Shown: piece by piece, positions 1 to 7,129 of the stretch
How the letters are laid out: each line of letters begins with the position of its first letter
Numbering within the stretch: the first letter of the stretch is position 1
Source of the DNA: Desulfobacterales bacterium HSG17
GTDB taxonomy: Bacteria; Desulfobacterota; Desulfobacteria; Desulfobacterales; Desulfococcaceae
NCBI GenBank assembly: GCA_030377945.1
Contig: JAUCGD010000095.1
Location: 1-11,368 of the forward strand
Length of the DNA: 11,368 nt
Reading direction: 5' to 3'
Made by a program: the position numbers and the translations under genes
The notes under the pieces: model-generated
What the model saw: the letters and a program-made list of their open reading frames with translations, nothing else
The model's database searches: none
What the model was told of the DNA's origin: nothing

Positions 1-1
1 A

Positions 2-1063
2 AACGTCTTTTCACGCACAGTTTTGTTGATTTGGATCATCCTATCATTAACCGGTTGTGCCGGTTTTAACCCACCACCCATTCAAACCTTGGCTGTTTCC
101 GGACCCATGGACGGCCCCTTGTTACAACCCGGGCAAAAAATCACGGTAATGTCCTTTAATGTGCAGTACATGGCCGGAAAAAATTATGTCTTTTTTTATG
201 ATATGCTGGATGGCTCTGGCAAGGATTCCCGGCCTTCACCGAAAGACATCACCGCAACCTTTGGAGAAGTGGCACGGGTGATACGCGAAACCGACCCGGA
301 TATCATTCTGCTCCAAGAAATGGATGAGGGCGCAAAGCGAACTGATTATGAAGACCAACTGGAACGTCTCCTTCGTATACTCCCTTCCGACTATCGTTTT
401 CATACCAGTGCTTTTTACTGGAAATCCAATTTCGTTCCTCATCCTAAAATCATGGGTGAAACAGGGATGAAACTATCCACAATCAGTAAATATAGAATTA
501 CGAATGCCAAGCGTTATCAACTGGCCCTCAGAGAAGTTGGTGCGCTTGAACAAAAATTCCAAATCAAACGCGCATTGCTGGAAACACGTATCGGCATGCA
601 AAACGGAAACGAGTTTTCCGTTATGAATACACACCTGGCGGCCTTTGCCCAAGGGGAAGATACAATGCAGCGTCAAGTGAAATTCATCAAAGACTTACTG
701 GACAAGTATACAGCCGCCAATATCCCCTTTATTATCGGGGGAGATTTCAATTTGCTCCCCAATACGGAAGCATACATGGCCCTTAATGAATATGAGCAAG
801 AATATTACCAAAAAAATTCCGAGCTTGATGTTTTAACCAAGGATTATCCATCCATTCCCACCCAGGATGAAATGACCGGTCCGAAAAAAGAAAAATGGTT
901 TACCCATTTTGCCAATAACCCTAAGTTCAAGGGACCGGACAGGACCATTGACTACGTTTTTTATTCACGGATGCTGAAACCCGGTGATCATTTTGTCATG
1001 CAAGACAACACCCTGCATATTTCCGATCACCTTCCCCTTGTTATGGATTTTGAAATGCCATAG
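2..1063 (+). CDS. EEP-family (endonuclease/exonuclease/phosphatase) lipoprotein, N-terminus cut by window edge
   Basis: This is a metal-dependent phosphodiesterase or nuclease of the DNase I-like EEP fold. The frame is open to the left edge, and the first possible start inside the window is a TTG at 23, so the true start probably lies just upstream. Counting from that TTG, residues 1-12 form a hydrophobic stretch ending in a lipobox (LTGC, lipidated Cys 12), so the protein is probably anchored in the outer or inner membrane facing the periplasm. The catalytic landmarks are in order: N46 (SFNVQ), E99 (LLQEMD), H204 (NTHL), D241 and N243 (GGDFN), D310 (TIDYVF) and D335-H336 (SDHLP). The set is complete, so it is probably active. 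The substrate cannot be read from sequence: EEP members cut DNA, RNA, phosphoinositides or sphingomyelin. A lipidated secreted member suggests an extracytoplasmic substrate. Confidence 0.85.
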   Translation, partial: NVFSRTVLLIWIILSLTGCAGFNPPPIQTLAVSGPMDGPLLQPGQKITVMSFNVQYMAGKNYVFFYDMLDGSGKDSRPSPKDITATFGEVARVIRETDPDIILLQEMDEGAKRTDYEDQLERLLRILPSDYRFHTSAFYWKSNFVPHPKIMGETGMKLSTISKYRITNAKRYQLALREVGALEQKFQIKRALLETRIGMQNGNEFSVMNTHLAAFAQGEDTMQRQVKFIKDLLDKYTAANIPFIIGGDFNLLPNTEAYMALNEYEQEYYQKNSELDVLTKDYPSIPTQDEMTGPKKEKWFTHFANNPKFKGPDRTIDYVFYSRMLKPGDHFVMQDNTLHISDHLPLVMDFEMP

Positions 1064-1099
1064 TACCGACCAAAGATAGATCAGCCAAAAATAGATCAG

Positions 1100-1223
1100 A
1101 AGGTTTTGTAAAAAGCTCCAAGGTCAAGGCGCGTGAGCTTAGAAAGGACAAGGTGTACACGTCGTACATTGAGGACTTTCTAAGCGAAGCGAAACGATGA
1201 TATTGGACTTTTTACGGAACCTT
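1100..1223. repeat. Long imperfect palindrome, repeat family 1 copy 1
   Basis: The ends are inverted repeats: the left end (1100-1121, starting AAGGTTTTGTAAAAAG) matches the reverse complement of the right end (1203-1223, ending TTTTTACGGAACCTT). Inside, GCTTAGAAAG pairs with CTTTCTAAGC, and the centre reads TGTAC-ACGTC-GTACA. The whole 124 bp can fold into one hairpin. It has no coding capacity. Related copies lie at 6214-6288 and 8061-8165. A 30-nt stretch (1162-1191) is identical to 8097-8126. It resembles the non-autonomous, MITE- or REP-like repeats common between genes in Desulfobacteraceae. That comparison is from general knowledge, not a search. Confidence 0.8.
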
Positions 1224-1234
1224 CAAGGCATTAC

Positions 1235-1277
1235 ACCGGCTTAAAAAAAACAATTTATAACATGGGCCGGTTTTTTT
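1235..1277 (+). terminator. Weak candidate rho-independent terminator
   Basis: ACCGGC (1235-1240) pairs with GCCGGT (1266-1271), and the second arm runs into a seven-T tract. The loop is long (25 nt) and A-rich, and those A residues could also pair with the T tract. It follows the lipoprotein gene and the palindrome and precedes the dehydrogenase gene, a sensible place to end transcription. The long loop lowers confidence. Confidence 0.35.
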
Positions 1278-1343
1278 CGCAGCCAGGACTAGAGAATCGG
1301 GAAATGGCAAAAACACAAAAATTAACATACGAATAGAACTATC

Positions 1344-2744
1344 ATGCCATATCACCGTATCGGAATCGCCAAAGAAATTGAGTCCCCGGAAAACCCGGGC
1401 GGTATGGAAAAACGCGTATCCCTTGTTCCAGAGGATGTAAAAAGTTTGATCACCGCCGGTATTTCCGTTGCTGTGGAAGAAGGCGCAGGACTAGGCGTCG
1501 GTTTTACAGATGAGGATTATCGCTCTGTGGGCGCCACCATTGAACCACACGCACGCCTGTATACTGAAAAAGATCTCATCATTAAATTTAAAGGCCCGGC
1601 CCTTGAGACCATTGATTGGATGAGGCCCGATTCAACCCTTTTCTGCATGGCTCATTTTCATTCGTACCCGGAAAGGGCTGAAAAACTGGCGCATAACCGA
1701 ATTAATGTCATTGCCATGGAAGAAATATTAGAATCACCCAAGTTTATCAGCGATAAAATCATCCTCAGCAAAAAAGCCATGCAGCATGCAATTAATACGC
1801 TGCCGATACCTGCGGCGGAAGCTTATATTTATTTCCTGGGGTATGGGGACAGTATCGTGGGAGGAATCCGGCGAGCTGGAAACCGAAATCCCCATCTCCT
1901 GAAGCTGTTACCTTCGGGTATTCATCTGGATGAAATCTCAAACACGGGTCCTGCCTGTGTATTTTTTTACGACAAACGCATAAGTTCACCTCACCCTGAC
2001 GTATTGGCTCATTTAAACAATACCAACAGCAATATTTTTGAGTTGTCAGAATTTGAAAAACAACATGGCGCAGAAACCATTAAAAAGTATAGGAATACCC
2101 ATCCGCCTTTTGAATTCGGCCTGCGACGGATTGAGTGCTTGCATGAAACCGGAAGGGCCGGTGCCCGCTATGGCTTCACGCTGCTTGCGGAGAAAAGCGT
2201 TCTCAAAAAAAATCCCAGGGATGCCAAAGTTGTCATCCTCGGTTATGGGAATGTTGGAATGGGGGCCATCCATGAGGCCCACCATCAAGGCTGCCGTCGG
2301 ATTCATATTCTGGGCCGTTGTCACACTCAAAAAATTAATATTGGACAATTTATTAAAGATGCGGATTTAATTATTAATGGTGCGGAGCAACCCCTGGAAT
2401 TGCGGGGTAAAAATTTCCTTTTGAGCCGTGAACATGTGCGCTCGATCTTGAAAAAAGGCACTGTTGTGATCGACCTTGTGGGCGGTTCACCGACCAACCG
2501 CAGTCCGGTGGAAAATGTTGAAACTTGCACCTTCCTGACAAAGCCGTATTTCATGGAAGATAATGTTTATTTTGCCGCCCTCTGGGGTTGGCCCATGATG
2601 GGTTTCATGCGGGAGACGGCCATCAAATATTCCTCACAAATCAAAAGTGTGCTCATTGAAAAAGAAAAACTGATCCGTGGCCTAGGTGAATTAGCACCGG
2701 GCATCAAACGCGCTTTGGTTTGCGGACCCTATGGGACGCAATAA
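1344..2744 (+). CDS. Alanine dehydrogenase/transhydrogenase-family NAD(P)-dependent dehydrogenase, enlarged form
   Basis: The N-terminal half resembles AlaDh/PNT enzymes: EKRVSL with R24, GAGLGVGFTDEDY (48-59), K81/K83 in LIIKFKGP, and H104 in a segment that aligns with the substrate His of bacterial alanine dehydrogenases. A Rossmann motif, GYGNVG, lies at 300-305, followed by a beta-strand and HILGR. The family includes alanine dehydrogenase, lysine-forming saccharopine dehydrogenase and N5-(carboxyethyl)ornithine synthase. They all catalyse reversible reductive amination of 2-oxoacids, so an opine- or amino-acid-forming role is plausible. At 466 residues it is about 95 longer than alanine dehydrogenase, and the extra length lies between H104 and the Rossmann motif. 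The Asp expected in the alanine dehydrogenase IDQGG segment appears replaced (VIDLVGGS, 375-382). The substrate is therefore open. No clear Shine-Dalgarno precedes the ATG. The gene ends 10 bp before the convergent binding-protein gene. Confidence 0.75.
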   Translation: MPYHRIGIAKEIESPENPGGMEKRVSLVPEDVKSLITAGISVAVEEGAGLGVGFTDEDYRSVGATIEPHARLYTEKDLIIKFKGPALETIDWMRPDSTLFCMAHFHSYPERAEKLAHNRINVIAMEEILESPKFISDKIILSKKAMQHAINTLPIPAAEAYIYFLGYGDSIVGGIRRAGNRNPHLLKLLPSGIHLDEISNTGPACVFFYDKRISSPHPDVLAHLNNTNSNIFELSEFEKQHGAETIKKYRNTHPPFEFGLRRIECLHETGRAGARYGFTLLAEKSVLKKNPRDAKVVILGYGNVGMGAIHEAHHQGCRRIHILGRCHTQKINIGQFIKDADLIINGAEQPLELRGKNFLLSREHVRSILKKGTVVIDLVGGSPTNRSPVENVETCTFLTKPYFMEDNVYFAALWGWPMMGFMRETAIKYSSQIKSVLIEKEKLIRGLGELAPGIKRALVCGPYGTQ

Positions 2745-2754
2745 GTGACTCTAT

Positions 2755-3876
2755 TCAAAACTGTTCGAGAATTTTTTCCAGGCTGAATTCATACGCGCCT
2801 GCCTTATCCAATGAAAATCGGGTAAAATCAATTTTATCCCAATTTTGATCTGAGAAATGCGTCAAATAATCCATTACGTTTTTTTTGGTAATGGCGCCGA
2901 AAATTTTCATATTCAATTGCGTCCCCAACGAAGCAAAATCTTTTCCCTGGTGATAATCGTGCAATAACACCAAAGCCCACCCACCTGTCATGAAATGGCC
3001 GCCGACACTGGTCACCATTGTACCGTCCTTAACCATTTCAAGGGCCGGTATAGACCAGTTCAGACCGCCGACGAGTAAATCCCGACCGGGAATCCGATCA
3101 TGACCGACAGCGCTTTGCATGGCCCCTAACGCAATGGGGTCATTGGCACACCAAATGGCACTGACCTCAGGATAGCGATGCAGTGCCCCTATGGTGATAT
3201 TCACCGCTGAATCCTTGCGCCATTGGGCATAAAAAGTCTGTTTCAATTCCACATTCGAAGATTCTATTAATGCCTGGTTCAGTCCGTTGACACGCTCAAC
3301 CGAAGCTGGTGTGACATGGTCGCCGGCAATGGCCACCATATGAATTTTTCCATCAGCGGCAACTAGCTTTTTTTGAATGGCGTCCTCCACCAATAACTTT
3401 CCAATGGTGTACCCGGCAAAAAAATTGTTGGGCACAAGGCTACCGATCCAGTGGGGATACTTTGTGCGCGGCGGACCATAAGCTTTTGCCTGTTTGCCGG
3501 TAAACGTATTCAAAATTAGAAAGGTTTTAATACCGGCATTATTAGCGGCTTCCACAACAGGACCCGCCTGTAACATTTCGTTGACGATCACTAAATAATC
3601 CGGTTTCACGGTGCGTTTTGTCACTGCGATCCCTATATCCCGCATATTGATATGGTCTCTTTCAGCAAAAAGAACTTCCAGCTCAATGTCTAAATCCTGG
3701 GCCGCTGACTGCATAAAATCGTTCACCATCATCCAAAAAGAACCGGTAGAGCCCTTGGTATCCGATACACCGGGATTTAAAAAAGTCACTCTGATCCGTT
3801 CAGAAGCACCTGCGAAATCACAAAAAAACAAAAATAGAGTAAACAATAAAAGACCATAGCAAAAAAAATTACGCAT
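2755..3876 (-). CDS. Periplasmic sugar-binding-type (type I PBP) protein, solitary
   Basis: The start is placed at ATG 3876 (373 residues) because a GGAG (around 3885-3888) sits 8 bases upstream. The longer frame to 3918 would put 14 charged residues ahead of the signal peptide. Residues 1-24 form a Sec signal peptide: positive MRN, a hydrophobic core, and an A-G-A cleavage site before S25. The mature protein has the two-lobe pattern of Peripla_BP_4 / ribose-binding-like proteins: an alternating beta-alpha first lobe starting at IRVTFLNPG, a PDYLVIVNE strand, and in the second lobe an IWCANDPIALGAMQS helix and a LLVGGLNWS strand. It should bind a small sugar-like ligand in the periplasm. No permease, ATPase or sensor kinase gene is in the window, so it may serve a distant transporter or act as a receptor for a sensor kinase. 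It lies 57 bp downstream of gloA on the same strand, probably in the same transcript. Confidence 0.85.
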   Translation of the reverse strand: MRNFFCYGLLLFTLFLFFCDFAGASERIRVTFLNPGVSDTKGSTGSFWMMVNDFMQSAAQDLDIELEVLFAERDHINMRDIGIAVTKRTVKPDYLVIVNEMLQAGPVVEAANNAGIKTFLILNTFTGKQAKAYGPPRTKYPHWIGSLVPNNFFAGYTIGKLLVEDAIQKKLVAADGKIHMVAIAGDHVTPASVERVNGLNQALIESSNVELKQTFYAQWRKDSAVNITIGALHRYPEVSAIWCANDPIALGAMQSAVGHDRIPGRDLLVGGLNWSIPALEMVKDGTMVTSVGGHFMTGGWALVLLHDYHQGKDFASLGTQLNMKIFGAITKKNVMDYLTHFSDQNWDKIDFTRFSLDKAGAYEFSLEKILEQF

Positions 3877-3933
3877 GTGTTTTCTCCAATCTTGAATATT
3901 TTTTAAATGCCGGATCAAAACTGAATGATGCGG

Positions 3934-4305
3934 TTATTTGCGCGTCGGAATCACTTCCATCCAATAACCGTCCGGATCTTCAATAAAATAAATACCCATT
4001 TCAGTATTTTCAAAACAAACACACCCCATTTCCTTATGATGTGCCAAAGAAGTATCATAATCATCGACAATAAAGGCAATATGAATTTCATTATCGTCCA
4101 GATCATAAGGCTCGGTGCGATCCGCCAGATACGTCAACTCCAAAGCATGCGAAGTGTTACTATCTCCCAAAAAAACAATTGTAAAGCTGTCGTCCTTAGC
4201 GTTTATTCGTCGGTTTTCCACTAATCCCAACGCATCCTTATAGAATTTGATGCTTTTATCCAGGTCCATCACATTGATATTGGTATGCGCAAAGCGATAA
4301 TCCAT
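3934..4305 (-). CDS. gloA: Lactoylglutathione lyase (glyoxalase I), VOC family
   Basis: This is a small vicinal-oxygen-chelate protein of 123 residues, the size of the short bacterial GloA enzymes. It contains two beta-alpha-beta-beta-beta modules. All four expected metal ligands are present and correctly spaced: H7 (RFAHTNI), E56 (HALELTY), H75 (EIHIAF) and E117 (GYWMEVIP). The glyoxalase signature FIEDPDGYWMEVI is near the C-terminus. It probably isomerises the methylglyoxal-glutathione (or other thiol) hemithioacetal in the cytoplasm. The start at 4305 is chosen because AAGGAG (4315-4320) lies 9 bases upstream. The longer start at 4326 would place that Shine-Dalgarno inside the gene. A different VOC activity, such as an epimerase, is possible but less likely given the ELTY and EDPDGY motifs. 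Which thiol cofactor this organism uses is not shown. Confidence 0.85.
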   Translation of the reverse strand: MDYRFAHTNINVMDLDKSIKFYKDALGLVENRRINAKDDSFTIVFLGDSNTSHALELTYLADRTEPYDLDDNEIHIAFIVDDYDTSLAHHKEMGCVCFENTEMGIYFIEDPDGYWMEVIPTRK

Positions 4306-4356
4306 TATATCTTTCTCCTTAGTCATTACTAGTAATTCCTACCGTTTCAAAATAAT

Positions 4357-4385
4357 ATACTATTGTATTCAAAATGATGTGTAAA
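4357..4385 (-). promoter_or_regulatory. Candidate sigma-70-type promoter for gloA
   Basis: On the minus strand, TTTACA (4380-4385) and TAGTAT (4357-4362) are separated by 17 bases. This matches the -35 consensus at five of six positions and the -10 at four of six. Transcription would begin near 4350, giving a leader of about 45 nt to the gloA start. It is plausible by spacing, but the surrounding DNA is AT-rich and chance matches are common. Confidence 0.4.
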
Positions 4386-4594
4386 GCCGGACATTTTCAG
4401 TTTTGTCATATGCCTAAAATATCCTTTGGAAATCAGACGTCTCTATTCCCGCTTTTTATGGGTAGTATTGGATTGGCATTGACGGCACTTAAAATATCCG
4501 TTATTTGCTCAAACCGTTAAGTGGCAAATTATGATGCTAATATTAACGTTTTTGTCAATTATAAATCATATTTGTAAGAAAAAATCATTATGCT

Positions 4595-4618
4595 CCCGGT
4601 TTTATCGGGTAAGGACCC
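4595..4618 (+). promoter_or_regulatory. Overlapping mini-hairpins at the prfC ribosome-binding site
   Basis: CCCG (4595-4598) can pair with CGGG (4606-4609). Alternatively GGGT (4607-4610) can pair with ACCC (4615-4618), which places the AAGG of the Shine-Dalgarno (4611-4614) in a four-base loop five bases from the ATG. The two pairings share GGG and exclude each other. Stems are only four base pairs, so a regulatory role is speculative. Confidence 0.25.
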
Positions 4619-4620
4619 CC

Positions 4621-6198
4621 ATGCTGGAAAAAGAAATCAGTAAAAGGCGTACATTCGGCATTATTAGTCATCCGGATGCCGGAAAAACCACATTGACGGA
4701 AAAACTTTTGCTCTTCGGAGGGGCCATCCAGATGGCCGGGGCAGTGAAGGCCAAGAAAGCAGGCCGCCATGCCAAAAGTGACTGGATGGGCGTAGAAAAG
4801 GAACGTGGTATATCCGTCACCACCTCTGTCATGAAATTTCATTATGAAGGGCATGAAGTAAACCTATTGGACACCCCCGGCCATGAGGATTTCAGTGAAG
4901 ATACCTACCGGGTCTTGACAGCTGTGGACAGTGCATTAATGGTTATTGACAGCGCCAAAGGGGTTGAAAACCAGACGGAAAAGCTGATGGCCGTTTGCCG
5001 GATGCGGAATACACCGATTTTAACCTTTATCAATAAGTTGGACCGGGAAGGTCTGACACCGTTGGATATATTAGGCGACATTGAGGAAAAGCTTCAAATC
5101 GAATGCGCGCCCCTGTCCTGGCCCATCGGCATGGGTAAACGATTCAAAGGCGTCTATAACCTGTACGAAAAATCACTTTTTTTATTTACACCTGGTGGTG
5201 AAAAACGAAACCGTGACGGCATCATCATCAAAAACACGAATGATCCGATCCTGGATGAAATCTTAGGGTCCCAGGCGGACGAGTTGCGGGAAGATATCGA
5301 ATTGCTGGAAGGTGCGGCCAATCCTTTTGATTTAGGGGATTATCTAAAGGGTAGCCAGACCCCTGTTTTTTTCGGTAGCGCCGTCAATAATTTTGGTGTT
5401 AAAGAACTCCTTGACGCTTTTTTGCGCTTGGCACCGGCCCCTAGTGAGCGCCTATCCCTGACCCGCTCCATATCTCCCTTGGAACCCGAGTTCAGTGGTT
5501 TTGTTTTCAAGATTCAAGCCAATATGGACCCGGCTCACCGTGACCGTATCGCCTTTTTACGAATTTGTTCCGGCAAATTCACACGTGGTATGAAGGTACG
5601 CCATTTACGCCTGCAAAAAGCAATGACCCTGCATAATGCGATTATTTTTATGGCCCAGGACCGAGCCAATGTGGAAGAAGCATATCCCGGCGATATCATC
5701 GGCATTCCGAATCACGGCACTATTAAAATCGGTGATACGTTCACCGACAAAGAGGAATTAAAGTTCACCGGGATCCCAAACTTTGCCCCGGAGCATTTTC
5801 GCCGAGTGATTTTAAAAAATCCTATTAAACGTAAACAACTGGATAAAGGACTTTTTCAGTTGGCAGAAGAAGGCACCATTCAAGTGTATAAACCATTACA
5901 GGACAGTTATCATATCCTGGGAGCGGTGGGGGTATTGCAATTTGAAGTGACCAAGGCGCGGCTTTCCAGTGAATATGGTGTAGATGCCGCTTTTGAACAC
6001 GTTGATTATGCTCTGGCGCGATGGGTACGCGCCACTGATGCTGCTGAACTTAAACAATTTGAAAAAGCAAACATGGCTTATTTGGCCATGGACCCTGAAA
6101 ACAACCTCACTTTTCTGGCGCCCAGTGAATGGCGTCTGGAACATACCATGAACAATTGGCCAAAAATTGAATTTTTAAAAACCATCGAGGTTACTTGA
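4621..6198 (+). CDS. prfC: Peptide chain release factor 3 (RF3)
   Basis: RF3 is a translational GTPase that removes RF1 or RF2 from the ribosome after peptide release. At 525 residues it is close to E. coli RF3 (529). GTPase motifs are in order: P-loop SHPDAGKTT (16-24), switch I RGISVTTS (62-69), G3 DTPGHEDF (84-91), and G4 NKLD (138-141). The switch I sequence and the following elongation-factor-like domains, including the [19 protein letters not shown] segment, are typical of RF3 rather than EF-G. The start at 4621 is chosen over an in-frame ATG 90 bases upstream because RF3 proteins begin just before the [14 protein letters not shown] block, and AAGGA sits five bases ahead of this ATG. 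It appears monocistronic and converges with plsY. No truncation or frameshift is seen. Confidence 0.97.
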   Translation: MLEKEISKRRTFGIISHPDAGKTTLTEKLLLFGGAIQMAGAVKAKKAGRHAKSDWMGVEKERGISVTTSVMKFHYEGHEVNLLDTPGHEDFSEDTYRVLTAVDSALMVIDSAKGVENQTEKLMAVCRMRNTPILTFINKLDREGLTPLDILGDIEEKLQIECAPLSWPIGMGKRFKGVYNLYEKSLFLFTPGGEKRNRDGIIIKNTNDPILDEILGSQADELREDIELLEGAANPFDLGDYLKGSQTPVFFGSAVNNFGVKELLDAFLRLAPAPSERLSLTRSISPLEPEFSGFVFKIQANMDPAHRDRIAFLRICSGKFTRGMKVRHLRLQKAMTLHNAIIFMAQDRANVEEAYPGDIIGIPNHGTIKIGDTFTDKEELKFTGIPNFAPEHFRRVILKNPIKRKQLDKGLFQLAEEGTIQVYKPLQDSYHILGAVGVLQFEVTKARLSSEYGVDAAFEHVDYALARWVRATDAAELKQFEKANMAYLAMDPENNLTFLAPSEWRLEHTMNNWPKIEFLKTIEVT

Positions 6199-6213
6199 TC
6201 CTGCCCACTAACG

Positions 6214-6288
6214 AAGGTGTACAAAACGTATGCAAAAGTCCTTTCTAAGGGATGCGTAAAATATTGGACTATTAACGGAACCGTCAAG
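6214..6288. repeat. Repeat family 1 copy 2, decayed, overlapping the plsY stop
   Basis: This shares with copy 1, in the same order, AAGGTGTACA, then CGTA, TTTCTAAG, ATATTGGACT and ACGGAACC-TCAAG. The left arm is missing or unrecognisable, so the copy is about 75 bp and no longer a full palindrome. It fills the gap between the convergent prfC and plsY genes. The TCA at 6284-6286 in its conserved end is read on the minus strand as the plsY TGA stop. Confidence 0.7.
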
Positions 6289-6904
6289 ACTCGCCCAAAT
6301 GAGATTCAGTCCCATTCAAGATTCGTCGGATATTATCACGGTGCGTAAAAGGTATAAAGATCGCAAGCCATATTAAAAAACCCCACATCCATGGAGAATT
6401 CGGTTCTAGTGATCGCATTTGCAGTACCCAGTGAATCGGCAAAAGCGCGATGCAGGCTAAAATGCTCCCCAATGACACCATTCGTGTCCAATAAACAATG
6501 CCGCCAAATACCAAAAAAGCACTCGCCAAACCCATGGGGGATATCACCAAAAGGGTTCCGATCATTGTGGCAACGCCCTTCCCGCCCCGAAAATGAACCC
6601 AGATCGGCCACACATGCCCCAATATTGCAGCCCCGGCGCATAAAACGGAATAGACTTGGGGATCAACCCCCAAAGGTGGCCCCAAATGCCATCCTGCCAA
6701 TGTCGGAAAAAAGCCTTTGACTAAATCAAGGATCAAGACAACGATACCTGCGCGCCACCCAAGGGTTCGACGCACATTGGTAGCACCCATGTTGCCACTG
6801 CCATGATCCCGAATATCGATCCCACGCCATAATTTTCCAATAATGACCGCAAAAGGCAGGCTGCCCATCAAATAGGAAAAAAGGAGAAGGATTATAGGTA
6901 GCAA
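6284..6904 (-). CDS. plsY: Acyl-phosphate:glycerol-3-phosphate acyltransferase (PlsY)
   Basis: PlsY is an integral inner-membrane enzyme. It transfers the acyl group from acyl-phosphate (made by PlsX) to glycerol-3-phosphate, the first step of phospholipid synthesis. The protein has 206 residues, normal for the family, with several hydrophobic membrane segments (about 1-22, 52-72, 86-104, 113-138, 143-162, 172-188). The three signature regions are present: GSGNMGATN (35-43), GHVWP through GGKGVAT (96-112), and HRDNIRR with GTE (188-200). The start is TTG at 6904. An in-frame TAG lies 18 bases further upstream, no ATG is available, and only a weak GGA serves as ribosome-binding site. This unusual start may mean low translation. 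The stop codon lies inside a repeat copy. plsX is not in the window. Confidence 0.95.
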   Translation of the reverse strand: MLPIILLLFSYLMGSLPFAVIIGKLWRGIDIRDHGSGNMGATNVRRTLGWRAGIVVLILDLVKGFFPTLAGWHLGPPLGVDPQVYSVLCAGAAILGHVWPIWVHFRGGKGVATMIGTLLVISPMGLASAFLVFGGIVYWTRMVSLGSILACIALLPIHWVLQMRSLEPNSPWMWGFLIWLAIFIPFTHRDNIRRILNGTESHLGES

Positions 6905-6993
6905 GGAATCTGATCCGCTTTTCTAATTAGTGTTTGTCCGCGATTAATAAATAGTTTTCAGTGTCCAGACCAGCTACGATAGTGGGCCAGGGG

Positions 6994-7115
6994 CCAAATT
7001 GGAACTTTTGAGCAAGTTCAAGGAAATCGAGCGTTCATGCGTGAGGCATACTGTAGTGCGCGGACGCATAAACGTGAAGATTCACGTAGAAATTGCTCAT
7101 AAAGGCCATTTCTGG
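6994..7115. repeat. 122-bp imperfect palindrome, repeat family 2
   Basis: This occupies the gap between the crotonase gene and plsY. The outer arms pair through TGAGCAA (7009-7015) with TTGCTCA (7093-7099), with CC-AAAT-TGG-like ends. The inner arms pair over 11 bases with one mismatch: CGTTCATGCGT (7032-7042) with ACGCATAAACG (7064-7074). The centre contains ACTGTAGT. Within the right arm is a separate compact palindrome, ACGTGAA-GA-TTCACGT (7072-7087). Length and architecture resemble family 1, but the sequence is different. No second copy is in the window. Confidence 0.6.
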
Positions 7116-7129
7116 ACGGACACTCATAA

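Larger units (their letters stand above)
4306..4620. other. Divergent intergenic region between gloA and prfC
   Basis: This 315-bp stretch holds no convincing gene. It contains a candidate gloA promoter near 4357-4385, a 10-bp direct repeat TAAAATATCC at 4415-4424 and 4490-4499, an AT-rich stretch at about 4525-4590 that probably includes the prfC promoter (no confident -35/-10 pair seen), and a small GC hairpin before the prfC start. An open frame from 4531 runs into prfC, but its extra 30 residues lack family support. Confidence 0.6.

Noticed and set aside
1076..1099. Direct repeat ATAGATCAG (1076-1084 and 1091-1099) abutting the first palindrome, considered as a target-site duplication.
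   Set aside because: Both copies lie on the same side of the element and nothing similar follows 1223.
2038..2370. 110-residue plus-strand frame and a 100-residue minus-strand frame inside the dehydrogenase gene.
   Set aside because: Both lie wholly inside a gene with strong family motifs, show no domain pattern of their own, and are explained as out-of-frame shadows.
3877..3918. Longer start for the periplasmic binding protein.
   Set aside because: It would put a charged 14-residue segment before the signal peptide and would cover the GGAG that serves ATG 3876.
4470..4520. Possible sigma-54 promoter (TGGCA...GC) ahead of prfC.
   Set aside because: The GG and GC elements are one base too far apart, and the other positions match poorly.
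4531..4620. N-terminal extension of RF3 from ATG 4531.
   Set aside because: The 30 extra residues have no RF3 counterpart. The ATG at 4621 has AAGGA upstream and gives the normal family length.
6391..6720. 109-residue plus-strand frame opposite plsY.
   Set aside because: plsY carries all its family signatures. This frame is rich in Pro/Arg/Ser with no motif, as expected for an antisense shadow.
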